64,000 nt of DNA from Bacillaceae bacterium IKA-2. Lineage in GTDB: Bacteria > Bacillota > Bacilli > Bacillales > Anaerobacillaceae. This document shows, one piece after another, positions 17,977 to 26,450 of this stretch (its first letter is position 1; each line of letters begins with the position of its first letter). The position numbers were made by a program, and so were the translations under genes. Where the stretch lies: contig CP134492.1 of the NCBI GenBank assembly GCA_031761875.1, positions 2,976,001-3,040,000 of the forward strand, in the 5' to 3' direction. The notes under the pieces were generated by a model that saw nothing but the letters and a program-made list of their open reading frames with translations, did not search any database and had not been told where the DNA came from.

Positions 17977-19335
17977 TTATTGTCCGTCGAGAATTTTTCT
18001 AGCTTCGCTTGCGGCGACTTCAACTGCTTCTTCTACAGTCATTTCATTTTGAATAACTGATTTTATATAGTTTTGTAATAAAATGTTACTAATATCATCT
18101 ACTTCAGCTACTGCTTCGTTGATAATCGTATTTTCTAATTGATCAACGAAAGGTTTGATATCGTCGGCTTGAAAATACTCATCATCCACTAGAGAAGTCA
18201 GTGTTGGTAACTGCTCTAATACTTTAAGAGATTCTAAGTTAACATCATCGTTCATCATAAACTTAATAAATTCAAATGATAACTGTTCACGTTCTGGTTG
18301 ACTCTTGAATACCATTAGTGAACGTCCGTCTAAAGTAGACCAACTTGTGTCTCCTGCATTTAATACTGGAATTGGTGCAATTCCAACATCTTCACCAATG
18401 ACCATTTTTTGGTCTTTTGCTTCATTCAAGTTTGCTTTCCAACCATAACCAAATTGTAACCACATACCTACATTACGACTGAAAAATTCGTTACCTTCCA
18501 TAGAAGAAGGAGCAAAAGTTTGAGCTTTATTCATGAATTCATAGAAATCCACTAACTTCGCTTCTTCTTGATCAAAGACAATATCTGTTCCTAACTCATT
18601 AAATAATTGGTACTCAGCATTATTAAAGTTGTAGTAAATTTGCGAATTCATTGTCCAATACCAACCACCCCAAGCAAGTGCTTCGTTCCAGAATACGTTT
18701 CCGAAAATATTCGTATTATCACGGGCTGGTAGGTCATTAATTTTCTCAGCATACTCTAAGTATTGCTCGAAAGTTTCTGGTGGACTGTTTGGATCTAGAC
18801 CTGCTTCTTCAAATAGTTCTTTGTTATAAATCATCATTTGCGTTGTAGCATTCCAAGGAACATAATATTTGCCACCAAAATCTTCCTGAACATACTGTGG
18901 AGAAATACGTTCAAATAACTCCTCAGAACCTGCCATATCCTTTAAGTCTACTATTAAGTTGTCTCTTGCAAACTTAGCTGGTTGATAACCAAAAACACCA
19001 ACTAAAACATCAGGAATATCACCTGCTGCAATACGAGCAGTAAGCTGTCCGCCATCCGGCTCTTGTTCAACAATAACTTTCACCTCAGGATTTTCATCCA
19101 TAAACTTCGCTGCAACAACATCCCTTACATGTTCCAAATAATAGCCTCCAGATGGAACCATAACTTTAACTTCACCACTTAACTCTTGCGCTTGCTCTTG
19201 CTCTTCTGTTACATCTTCTTTTTGTGCTTCTTCATCTTCAGTATTATTTTCTGTACCTGAACCACAAGCCGACAATACCAAAACCAACATCAGAACTACT
19301 ACTAACGAAACGAAACTAAATAAATTCTTTTTCAT
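17977..19335 (-). CDS. Extracellular oligosaccharide-binding lipoprotein of an ABC transporter
   Basis: The 452-residue protein starts with a lipoprotein signal peptide: basic start, long hydrophobic stretch and lipobox LSAC with the lipidated Cys at 24. A strongly acidic linker rich in Glu follows. The rest is a family-1 solute-binding protein, with the typical TQMMIYNKELFEEAGLDPN segment near 165 and a GDVGIAPIPVLNAG-like segment near 330. It is anchored outside the membrane and hands sugar to the two permeases downstream. Gene order and the enzymes in the operon point to 1,2-beta-oligoglucans as ligand. Confidence 0.9.
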   Translation of the reverse strand: MKKNLFSFVSLVVVLMLVLVLSACGSGTENNTEDEEAQKEDVTEEQEQAQELSGEVKVMVPSGGYYLEHVRDVVAAKFMDENPEVKVIVEQEPDGGQLTARIAAGDIPDVLVGVFGYQPAKFARDNLIVDLKDMAGSEELFERISPQYVQEDFGGKYYVPWNATTQMMIYNKELFEEAGLDPNSPPETFEQYLEYAEKINDLPARDNTNIFGNVFWNEALAWGGWYWTMNSQIYYNFNNAEYQLFNELGTDIVFDQEEAKLVDFYEFMNKAQTFAPSSMEGNEFFSRNVGMWLQFGYGWKANLNEAKDQKMVIGEDVGIAPIPVLNAGDTSWSTLDGRSLMVFKSQPEREQLSFEFIKFMMNDDVNLESLKVLEQLPTLTSLVDDEYFQADDIKPFVDQLENTIINEAVAEVDDISNILLQNYIKSVIQNEMTVEEAVEVAASEARKILDGQ

Positions 19336-19395
19336 AATTTCTCCTCCTTAAGATAGTGAATAAATCACTTTAGTGTTTTTATATTCAACCAGAAA

Positions 19396-20409
19396 TCATT
19401 GAGTAGTCGAATTACTAGTAGCACCACAAGATTCCCGAATGATTATTTCAGTAGAAAGCTGATAATTCCTTTTTATTAACTGCTTTTCATCAAGTACTTG
19501 AAATAAAATGTGTGAAGCTAAAGTACCCATCTCATATTTAGGCTGTCTTATTGTTGTCAAAGCAGGCGTAACATATTCTGCAATCTGAATATCATCAAAG
19601 CCAATTACACTAATATCAGTTGGTACTTTGATATCCTTCTCTTTAAACGCTTTCATTCCACCGATAGCCATTTCATCATTAGCATAAAAAATAGCTGTAG
19701 GTAAATCGCCTTGTATGATTAAGGTTTTTGTTGCACTATAGCCACCATCACGAGTAAAGTTACCTGAGGTATTCCATTTTGCTTCATAAGGTACTCCCTG
19801 TTCTTTTAATGCTCGTTTATAACCTTCAAGTCGCATTTTGTTATCATAAGAACCGCTCGAACCACTGATAAAGGAAACTTTCCGATGTCCTTGATCAAGC
19901 AAATACTTTGTCGCTAAATACCCTCCTTGTTCATTATCGACAAGAACATTTAGAAGATAATCACCTTCAAGAAGACGATCCAATAACACAATAGGGAACC
20001 CTTCTCGTTGAGATGTTTTAATAATTTTATCGCTAATATTATTAGCTAAAACAATAACCCCATCTACTCGTTTTTCCCTTAAAAACTTTACTGCAGTTGA
20101 ATCTGATCCGCCAAGTGAGCTACAAGCAATGAGGTCATACCCATTGGCTATCGTTACTTCTTGAACCCCTTTTATTAACTCCGAGTAAAACGGTCCCGAT
20201 AGATCTTTTAAAATTAACGCAATCGTCTTCGTGCTACTACGCTTCAAATCCATGGCAGCTCCATTTTTTTGATAGTTCAATTGTTTAGCAGCTGCAAACA
20301 CTTTTCTTTTCGTTTCTTCACTAACTTTATCTTTTCCATTTAAGGCAATTGACGCCGTCGATATCGCAACACCAGCTAGTTTTGCCACATCTTTAATTGT
20401 TATCAACAT
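19396..20409 (-). CDS. LacI family transcriptional repressor
   Basis: The 337-residue protein begins with the LacI helix-turn-helix (TIKDVAKLAGVAISTASIAL) and hinge helix, followed by a periplasmic-binding-protein-like sensor domain. That domain has FYSELIKGVQE, RVDGVIVLA, FPIVLLDR and SVIGFDDI motifs in the expected order. ATG at 20409 is chosen, with AAAGGGTGTGAGG upstream. Two identical palindromes TCGAAACGTTTCGA flank its promoter and are its likely operators. It stands 60 bp before the binding-protein gene on the same strand, so the repressor probably controls itself and the whole operon. Confidence 0.9.
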   Translation of the reverse strand: MLITIKDVAKLAGVAISTASIALNGKDKVSEETKRKVFAAAKQLNYQKNGAAMDLKRSSTKTIALILKDLSGPFYSELIKGVQEVTIANGYDLIACSSLGGSDSTAVKFLREKRVDGVIVLANNISDKIIKTSQREGFPIVLLDRLLEGDYLLNVLVDNEQGGYLATKYLLDQGHRKVSFISGSSGSYDNKMRLEGYKRALKEQGVPYEAKWNTSGNFTRDGGYSATKTLIIQGDLPTAIFYANDEMAIGGMKAFKEKDIKVPTDISVIGFDDIQIAEYVTPALTTIRQPKYEMGTLASHILFQVLDEKQLIKRNYQLSTEIIIRESCGATSNSTTQ

Positions 20410-20453
20410 CCTCACACCCTTTAATAACTAAATTTAATTATGAAAGCGCTTCA

Positions 20454-20467
20454 TCGAAACGTTTCGA
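20454..20467. promoter_or_regulatory. LacI-type operator O1
   Basis: TCGAAACGTTTCGA is a perfect 14-bp palindrome with the central CG typical of LacI-family operators. It lies just downstream of the lacI promoter. The adjacent TGAAAGCGCTTCA (20441-20453) resembles a catabolite (CcpA) cre site with one base missing. Confidence 0.75.
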
Positions 20468-20480
20468 ACTGTATATTTAT

Positions 20481-20510
20481 ATTTTAACCCTTTATACAAT
20501 GATATGTCAA
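20481..20510 (-). promoter_or_regulatory. Sigma-A promoter of the lacI/sugar operon
   Basis: On the minus strand TTGACA (complement of 20505-20510) is followed after 18 bases by TAAAAT (complement of 20481-20486). The two operator palindromes lie on either side of it, which fits repression by looping or by blocking RNA polymerase. Confidence 0.7.
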
Positions 20511-20528
20511 GAGTGTTTTAATTATTTC

Positions 20529-20544
20529 ATCGAAACGTTTCGAT
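20529..20544. promoter_or_regulatory. LacI-type operator O2
   Basis: ATCGAAACGTTTCGAT contains the same 14-base palindrome as O1. The centres are 76 bp apart, about seven helical turns, suited to binding by one repressor tetramer or two dimers around the promoter. Confidence 0.75.
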
Positions 20545-20599
20545 TAAATGCGTCGAGACAGATATAGATAAGAAAATTAATGAGCATAAGCGCTTGGTA

Positions 20600-20880
20600 G
20601 TGTCCGGAGGAGGCACGCCTTCGGACAGGATCGCGCTTCCCACTCTTCATCCTGTCCGAACATGGCACGCATGGCACGCCTTCGGACAAGATCGCACTTC
20701 CCACTCCTCATCTTGTCCGAACATGGCACGCCTTCGGACAGGATCGCACTTCCCACTCTTCATCTTGTCCGAACATGGCACGCCTTCGGACAAGATCGCG
20801 CTTTCCACACCTCATCTTGTCCGAACATGGCACGCCTTCGGACAAGATCGCGCTTCCCACTCTTCGTTCTGTCCGAACAA
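20600..20880. repeat. Tandem array of five 52-bp hairpin repeats
   Basis: The motif CACGCCTTCGGACA recurs at 20614, 20675, 20727, 20779 and 20831: a 52-bp period, with one extra 9-bp duplication (CATGGCACG repeated) in the first interval. Within each unit TTCGGACAAGAT and ATCTTGTCCGAA form an inverted repeat, so each unit can fold into a 12-bp-stem hairpin. Units differ by a few A/G and C/T changes. GC content is much higher than in the surroundings. The array stops about 60 bp outside the left end of the integrated element. Confidence 0.85.
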
Positions 20881-20901
20881 GGCCAACTCTCACAAAAAAG
20901 A

Positions 20902-20927
20902 AAACCCCTTGCTACACAAGGGGTTTA
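20902..20927 (-). terminator. Native terminator of the tRNA-Val transcript, now displaced
   Basis: An AAACCCCTT/AAGGGGTTT hairpin (20903-20927) is followed on the minus strand by a T-rich tail. It directly follows, in the minus direction, the 3' fragment of tRNA-Val at 20943-20992. Before integration it must have lain about 15 bases after the tRNA gene; the element has moved the intact tRNA 19.7 kb away. Confidence 0.7.
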
Positions 20928-20942
20928 AACATTCTATTCATG

Positions 20943-20992
20943 ATGACCCGTGGGGGGCTCGAACCCTCGACCTCCACCCTGTCAAGGTGGCG
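20943..20992 (-). other. Left attachment site (att copy; 3' part of tRNA-Val)
   Basis: These 50 bases are identical to 40673-40722, covering the anticodon arm, T arm, acceptor 3' strand and discriminator base of tRNA-Val. Beyond 20992 identity with the tRNA stops abruptly. A further eight bases to the left match with one change. This is the classic scar of a tyrosine-integrase element that uses a tRNA 3' end. Confidence 0.9.
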
Positions 20993-21171
20993 GATTACCT
21001 ACGTGTTTTTAAAGTCCTTCAAAATGTTAATCTGATGCGGTTTGTAAGCTATATTCCTTTTCAATTAGGGATATTATATCCTATAGCACCGCCAACTTGC
21101 AAGATTTATTATGCTACAGTCTGTAAATCTTTTTTATGCTTCTTTAGAGTAGTCTATGTAGTCCAAAGTAG

Positions 21172-21354
21172 TCATTTTATTTCTGCTGTATGCTTTCGGT
21201 GTACAGCTACTTCTGTAATAAAATGTGCATATATCAAGTCCTCTAATGTCTCTTCCAAACTGATACTAATACCTATTTCATCATTATGGTGCTTAGTAAT
21301 TTCCTCCATCATTTTAAATATTTTTGGATTAATTGTTAAAGTGATTTGTTTCAT
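21172..21354 (-). CDS. Small hypothetical protein near the left att site
   Basis: A 60-residue protein starting MKQITLTINPKIFKMMEE, chosen because AAAGGGG precedes this ATG; an upstream ATG has no ribosome binding site. An N-terminal strand followed by two helices resembles small ribbon-helix-helix-like regulators found in excision modules, but the match is weak and I do not assign a role. Confidence 0.45.
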   Translation of the reverse strand: MKQITLTINPKIFKMMEEITKHHNDEIGISISLEETLEDLIYAHFITEVAVHRKHTAEIK

Positions 21355-21886
21355 CTCTTTTATCCCCTTTGTCATTTAGGTTAGGTTAGTAGAACTTTTC
21401 TTTCTCACCTTAACAACGACAGGGTGATTAATATCAGACAAAACTATTGTTTATTTGTTTTATTTATACATATTTTATAAGCTTTTTCAAATTCTATTTG
21501 ATAGAATTAATATATACTCTTCAATATTATTTAATAAACGATGGAGTAGTCACCAAAAGACAATTATTTAAGCAAAAGGAGTAAGTTAGTTATTAAGATT
21601 AAAAAAACTTTAGTTAATTATGCTTACGACTTTCTTGATAATTCTCTATACCATTATCAGCTAGCAACCGATGAAGATTAATATTCACTATTATGGAAAT
21701 CTGCGTTGTAATTCACTGTTTATTTGTTAGGTTTATAGCTTCTTTTAGTTGCTTCAAATATACCTTTAACCATTAAATCTTTTTATTCGACTCATTTAGA
21801 TACGTTTTCTTTACACTCAATATCGGACAGGATACTAATTTCTGCCAAGACTAATTTTATCAATGGTTTATTAGGAGGTATTTTAG
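21355..21886. other. AT-rich stretch without a gene inside the left end of the element
   Basis: No open frame above about 40 codons and no obvious hairpin. Probably holds promoters for the flanking, divergent genes. Confidence 0.4.
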
Positions 21887-22480
21887 TTGATTGAAGAAAT
21901 ACTTAAGTTCTCGATAGGTTCGATAACAATTAGTGCGGTTGTTGTATTTATCAGTAAAGGGATTTTTAATACATTATTAAGTAAAGATATTGAAAACTAT
22001 AAAACAAGACTTAATAAGGAATTAGAAGGACATAAATCAGAATTACAGAAAAGCATTTTTGAACATAAAACAAAATTCTCCAATTTACATGGAGAAAGGG
22101 CTAATGTAATTAAAGAACTATATAAAAAGTTAACCAATTTAGAAACTTATCTAAAGGATTATTATTCAGATATTACAGATAATCAAGATAAGTTACTGGT
22201 TGGGAAAACATTATCTACCTTAACAACTTCCTACCTTGATTTTATGGAATACTTTAACCATAACCGTATTTTTTTTGATGATAATGTTTGTTTTTATATT
22301 GAAGAAATTTCTGCGATTACATCTATTGTAATTGGTGGTGGTTACGAAGAAAATGATAGTGTTCATTCTCTAGTCCTAACTAGTGGATGGAATAAAACAG
22401 TAAAAATGCTGATTGATGACGATATACCTAAGTTCAAAAAAGAGTTAGAAAATATGTTCAAGAGGATACTAGAATACTAA
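21887..22480 (+). CDS. Membrane-anchored coiled-coil protein of unknown function
   Basis: The 197-residue product starts with TTG after TTAGGAGG. Residues 7-28 form a transmembrane helix, followed by a charged coiled coil (ENYKTRLNKELEGHKSELQ and onward, about 36-75) and a helical domain. This layout, one N-terminal anchor plus an E/K-rich coiled coil and an alpha-helical cytoplasmic part, is common among orphan proteins of genomic islands. I recognise no catalytic motif. It is monocistronic and points towards the IS21 element. Confidence 0.65.
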   Translation: MIEEILKFSIGSITISAVVVFISKGIFNTLLSKDIENYKTRLNKELEGHKSELQKSIFEHKTKFSNLHGERANVIKELYKKLTNLETYLKDYYSDITDNQDKLLVGKTLSTLTTSYLDFMEYFNHNRIFFDDNVCFYIEEISAITSIVIGGGYEENDSVHSLVLTSGWNKTVKMLIDDDIPKFKKELENMFKRILEY

Positions 22481-22641
22481 TTTTCACATACTTAATACCC
22501 ACTCTTTCATGTTAACCCTATACACCTTAAACGCTGTATCTTTCATCATACTAGAGAAACCAATGCATAGTAAATCATAAAAGATACAGCTGTATTTGTC
22601 AACTCAAAAGCGGTCCACGAATCAGTTGAAAAAAGGTCCAC

Positions 22642-23388
22642 TTATTTAGTTGGTTTTAGCCATGACATTGTCTCTTCAAATCGGTGACTTACTTCTCGTG
22701 AAATATCTAAGATATGTGATTTGTGAGCAAGTCTATCTACAATTGCACCAGTAAGCATCGGGTCTTTAAAAATCTCTTCCCAGCGATCAAAAGCCAAGTT
22801 TGTTGTTATGATTATTGATCCTTTATCGTTTCTATTTGATAATAAATTAAATAGTATTTCACAACCAATTTTGTCAAATGATACGTATCCCAGTTCATCT
22901 AAAACGACAAGACTGTACTTTTCAAATTTGGTTTTATATTGCGATAGTTTGCTTTCACTCATTGCTTCTTTTAACTCTATTATTAAGTTAGGTACAGAGA
23001 TAAACAATACACTTTTGCCTTCCAAACACGCCTTAATACCAAGCCCAATACTATAATGTGATTTCCCGCAGCCAGGAGATCCTATTAAGATTATATTTTC
23101 TTTATTTTCAATGAACTGCAACGTTTCTAGTTCTTCGAATTTCGGTATAAATTTCTTATGGTACTTACTCTTGTCGAAGTCTTCTAAGTACTTGTTAAGA
23201 GGGAATTTAGCCCTTCTGAGTCTATGTTTTAAACCATTCTCAAGCCTTAGTTCTAATTCTCTTTCGAGTAGACGACTTATCAGCTCTCGGTGGGTCATGT
23301 TTGTATGGTTTGCTTCATCAAGAAGCATTTGATAATTGGTTTTTATATAGGGTAATTTTAGTATATGGGCCATTTCTTGTATTTGCAT
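22642..23388 (-). CDS. istB: IstB-like ATP-binding transposition helper
   Basis: The 248-residue AAA+ protein has Walker A GSPGCGKS near residue 104, Walker B LVVLDELGYV near 165, the sensor ITTNLAFDRWEEIF near 197 and the typical IstB end RLAHKSHILDI..SHRFEETM. It is the ATPase that directs IS21 transposase to target DNA. It begins immediately after the IstA stop (TAA then ATG), the usual IS21 arrangement. It appears intact, though its partner gene is interrupted. Confidence 0.95.
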   Translation of the reverse strand: MQIQEMAHILKLPYIKTNYQMLLDEANHTNMTHRELISRLLERELELRLENGLKHRLRRAKFPLNKYLEDFDKSKYHKKFIPKFEELETLQFIENKENIILIGSPGCGKSHYSIGLGIKACLEGKSVLFISVPNLIIELKEAMSESKLSQYKTKFEKYSLVVLDELGYVSFDKIGCEILFNLLSNRNDKGSIIITTNLAFDRWEEIFKDPMLTGAIVDRLAHKSHILDISREVSHRFEETMSWLKPTK

Positions 23389-23391
23389 TTA

Positions 23392-24057
23392 TTCCACCTC
23401 CGAGAAACATAATTCGTTATATCTAGATACTTGCCTTGTAGCGATGTTGCTAAGTGCAGTTTTATCTATGTGCATAGATGGAATAATATCGATATGAGAT
23501 TTATTGTATGTTTCTAGAATCAATAGTATTTCTTCGATTGGTTTATCATCATTTTCTTGAATGATCTCTATGAATTTTTTCTTGTTTCTGCTAAAATTAG
23601 TATCATAGATGGCTTTTAACCTTGGTATGCTTTTTAGAGCGTGGGAGTTCTTGATTGCACCTGGTTTTTTGTTTAATGAGTTTAAGTAATGTTTAATTTT
23701 AATACTTATCTCGTTAGTACCATCTATTTTTTTGTGTTCACAAACGAGTATGTTGTTTGAATAAAAGCCTATTGTGTCGTAATATTTCTTGATTGTTATT
23801 AAGCGTCCTACAAGATACTCCGGTACTGAATAGTGGTTGTTATCAACTCGTACAAAACTATATTTATTTGGTTTTTGCACTGTAACTGTTGCAAGATCAA
23901 GCTTTGGTTTTGTAGGTTGAAGATGTTTTATTTCTTCAGAAATAGTGCTGTCTTTATTGAGTTCTATCAATATAGTATTCAAGTATTCACGTGCATCATC
24001 GAATGTCTTAAACTTATAAGTTAACGCAAATGCTTTCTTCACGCTGCCCTCCACATG
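23392..24057 (-). pseudogene. istA: IstA transposase, C-terminal fragment
   Basis: The frame begins at the RIT insertion and reads HVEGSVKKAFALTY, which continues the NEKG that ends the N-terminal fragment at 27559. It then gives the IstA C-terminal domain with NHYSVPEYLVGRLITIKKYY, typical of the beta-barrel region. Residues after the DDE core lie here; the first part is 3.5 kb away. With both pieces joined the protein is a normal IS21 transposase of about 500 residues. Confidence 0.9.
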
Positions 24058-24186
24058 ACCCTTCTAATGTAAAGCTTTGCATTAGAAGGGTAATGAAAAG
24101 TATATGATAATGTAAAGTAAGGCTGTTAGATAACTATAAACAAAGTGATTCTAGTTGTTTTACTTTACATTTTCAATGGCTATATT

Positions 24187-24218
24187 TAATATAGGCGAGG
24201 TCGCCTACGTTAAATATA
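24187..24218 (+). promoter_or_regulatory. Inverted repeat before the first RIT gene
   Basis: An imperfect palindrome (ATATAGGCGA, GG, TCGCCTA, with flanking TTTAA/TTAAA) ends just before the AGGAGG of the first recombinase gene. It could be an operator or a leader hairpin that limits translation. Confidence 0.45.
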
Positions 24219-24231
24219 GGAGGTTATGATT

Positions 24232-25479
24232 ATGGAACAAAAATATCAAACATTTGAACAACTGTCCTCAGAAGTAGTTAAATCCCTTCGGGATATGTCC
24301 TATTCCGAATCAAGGATAAGCCAATATCGTTCCGCGTGGCAAAAACTGGCTACTTTTATGGAAAACAATCAGATTGAGTATTATTCAGCGTCAGTAGGTG
24401 GAGCATTTATAGCTGACTTTATTGGTACTGGGAAATACGAGGAATTTAGCCATTGGGAAAAGAGCATAATCCGGTGTGTGGATGTTCTAACTGAATTTCA
24501 GTCTACAGGAACGTTCCAATACAGAAGGGCAAAGAAATCCTACCAATTTTATGGTTGCATCGGTAATCCTATGGTGGATTTCCTTAATCACCGAAAATCT
24601 TTGGGTATTACAGAAAATACGCTTGGTCATTACCGATTAAATCTTCATCGCTTTCTTAGTTTTTTTAATGAAGAAGGAGTCATGGAAACCGAAGCAATTA
24701 AAAAACAACACATTTTAGGATTTGTGAATCAGCTTGGTTTTTATACACCTGCAACGCGCCACAGCATGCTTACCACTTTACGTGGGTTTATGAGATATCT
24801 ACATGACAATGGGTATACAGGGATTGACTTTTCATACCTAATTCCAAAAGACAATTACAAGAAGCAATGTAAACTACCCACGACATATACGAAAAATGAA
24901 GTTGAATCATTAATCAATACTGTTGACAGAAGTAGCCCAAAAGGGAAGCGTGATGCTGCTATGATACTATTGGCTGCACGATTGGGATTGAGGGCTTCTG
25001 ACATCTGTCTGTTGAAGTTTGAAAACATACACTGGGAAAAGAATACAATTACACTTGTTCAACAAAAGACTAAAAATAAGATTGAGCATCCACTTTTAAT
25101 AGAAATAGGAGAGGCTATTATCGATTATCTGAAGTATGGACGGCCTAAATCTGATCTTCCTTATGTCTTCCTACATGCAATCCCGCCATATAACTGCCTA
25201 AATAGATCGACTTTGCATAGCATTGTTACTTTTTATCTCCGTCGTGCTGGCATTAAAAACATAACAGAAAAGAAACATGGTCCTCATGCTTTGAGGCACA
25301 GTCTTGCTGGGCAACTACTGGAACAAAAAATACCCATCCATGTTATATCAGAAGTGCTAGGTCACAAGAATACCGAAAGCACAAAAACTTATTTACGAAT
25401 AGACTTAACATCTTTGAGCCAATGCGCATTAGATGTTCCACTCTTAAAAACGCCATTTTATGCCAAGGAGGTGGAATGA
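24232..25479 (+). CDS. RIT tyrosine recombinase A
   Basis: The 415-residue recombinase has an N-terminal core-binding domain (SAM-like, about 100-200) and a C-terminal catalytic domain. It shows the Arg in ARLGLRASDICLLKFENI, Lys in QQKTKNKIEHPL, the H-x-x-R box HALRHSLAGQLL, the GHKN segment and the Tyr in TYLRIDLTSL. All catalytic residues appear present. ATG at 24232 is chosen: GGAGG is eight bases upstream, too close to the earlier ATG. It overlaps the next gene by one base. In RIT elements three such enzymes act together in excision and integration. Confidence 0.9.
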   Translation: MEQKYQTFEQLSSEVVKSLRDMSYSESRISQYRSAWQKLATFMENNQIEYYSASVGGAFIADFIGTGKYEEFSHWEKSIIRCVDVLTEFQSTGTFQYRRAKKSYQFYGCIGNPMVDFLNHRKSLGITENTLGHYRLNLHRFLSFFNEEGVMETEAIKKQHILGFVNQLGFYTPATRHSMLTTLRGFMRYLHDNGYTGIDFSYLIPKDNYKKQCKLPTTYTKNEVESLINTVDRSSPKGKRDAAMILLAARLGLRASDICLLKFENIHWEKNTITLVQQKTKNKIEHPLLIEIGEAIIDYLKYGRPKSDLPYVFLHAIPPYNCLNRSTLHSIVTFYLRRAGIKNITEKKHGPHALRHSLAGQLLEQKIPIHVISEVLGHKNTESTKTYLRIDLTSLSQCALDVPLLKTPFYAKEVE

Positions 25480-26450
25480 TGCCGAACTATTGTGGTATTT
25501 ATGCTGGTTTAATCGAACAGTACATTGATTTCAAAAGAAACCTCGGTTACAAGTTTGTTGATGCCACTTACACACTTTCGTTATTTGACAGATTTACAAT
25601 AGATAATGCCGTATTAAAACTCGGTCTATCAAAGGAGATTGTTGATAAATGGAGTGAGAAGCGTCCAAATGAATCAGACAAGACACGTTATGCGAGGATT
25701 CATTATATTGCAAAATTTTCCGCCTATTTAAATGATATGGGATATCCATCACATATACCGAGATTGCCTAAAAAGTACAGCAGTACGTTTGTACCACATA
25801 TTTTCTCGAAAAAGGAAGTGAATGCATTCTTCGATGCATGTGATACGCTTAAAGTTAATAGACGATTTGAAACAACTGTGTATGTACTCCCCGCTTTATT
25901 TAGAATGCTATATGGCTGTGGCATCCGTATCAGCGAAGCGTTATCCCTAACATGTAAGGATGTTGATCTTGATGCAAAAAATATTATTGTCAGGGAAACG
26001 AAAAACGGCAAAGACCGAATACTCCCATTATCTGAAACACTAACTGAGGTGTGTATTCAATATAGGAATGTTCGTCCCGGCAAATATGAACCGAAAGGTT
26101 ATTTTTTTATCAAGAACAATGGGCAAAAATGTAATGCCAAGGCAATATATGAATGGTTCAGAAAAATACTCTGGAATGCAGGAATTCCACATGGTGGGAA
26201 GGGTTTTGGCCCAAGAATGCATGACTTTCGTCACACTTTCAGTGTACACTCTCTTGTGAAAATGTCAGAAGCTGGGCTAGATTTATACTACTCACTCCCA
26301 ATATTATCAAAATATCTTGGGCATCAGTCATTAGAGGCTACAGATAAGTATGTAAGGCTAACATCTGACATGTACCCTGATTTAATTAGAGAAGTAGATA
26401 ACGTTTGTGCCTATGTATTTCCGGAGGTTGACCATTATGAAGCCGACTGA
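25479..26450 (+). CDS. RIT tyrosine recombinase B
   Basis: The 323-residue recombinase starts within the stop of gene A (ATGATG, AAGGAGG seven bases upstream). The catalytic domain shows MLYGCGIRISEALSL (Arg), ETKNGKDRILPL (Lys), MHDFRHTFSVHSL (H-x-x-R), LGHQSLEATDKYVRL (His and Tyr). The N-terminal part carries the core-binding domain from about residue 5 to 110. Translational coupling with A and C fits the fixed trio order of RIT elements. Confidence 0.9.
   Translation: MPNYCGIYAGLIEQYIDFKRNLGYKFVDATYTLSLFDRFTIDNAVLKLGLSKEIVDKWSEKRPNESDKTRYARIHYIAKFSAYLNDMGYPSHIPRLPKKYSSTFVPHIFSKKEVNAFFDACDTLKVNRRFETTVYVLPALFRMLYGCGIRISEALSLTCKDVDLDAKNIIVRETKNGKDRILPLSETLTEVCIQYRNVRPGKYEPKGYFFIKNNGQKCNAKAIYEWFRKILWNAGIPHGGKGFGPRMHDFRHTFSVHSLVKMSEAGLDLYYSLPILSKYLGHQSLEATDKYVRLTSDMYPDLIREVDNVCAYVFPEVDHYEAD

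Noticed and set aside
20600-20880. CRISPR array
   Set aside because: The whole 52-bp unit is repeated without unique spacers, each unit is self-complementary, and no cas genes are near.
20943-20992. Second tRNA-Val gene
   Set aside because: Only the 3' portion is present; no D arm or acceptor 5' strand follows.
20594-21379. Long plus-strand ORF over the repeats and att site
   Set aside because: It arises from the repeat array, runs through the tRNA fragment, and has no ribosome binding site.
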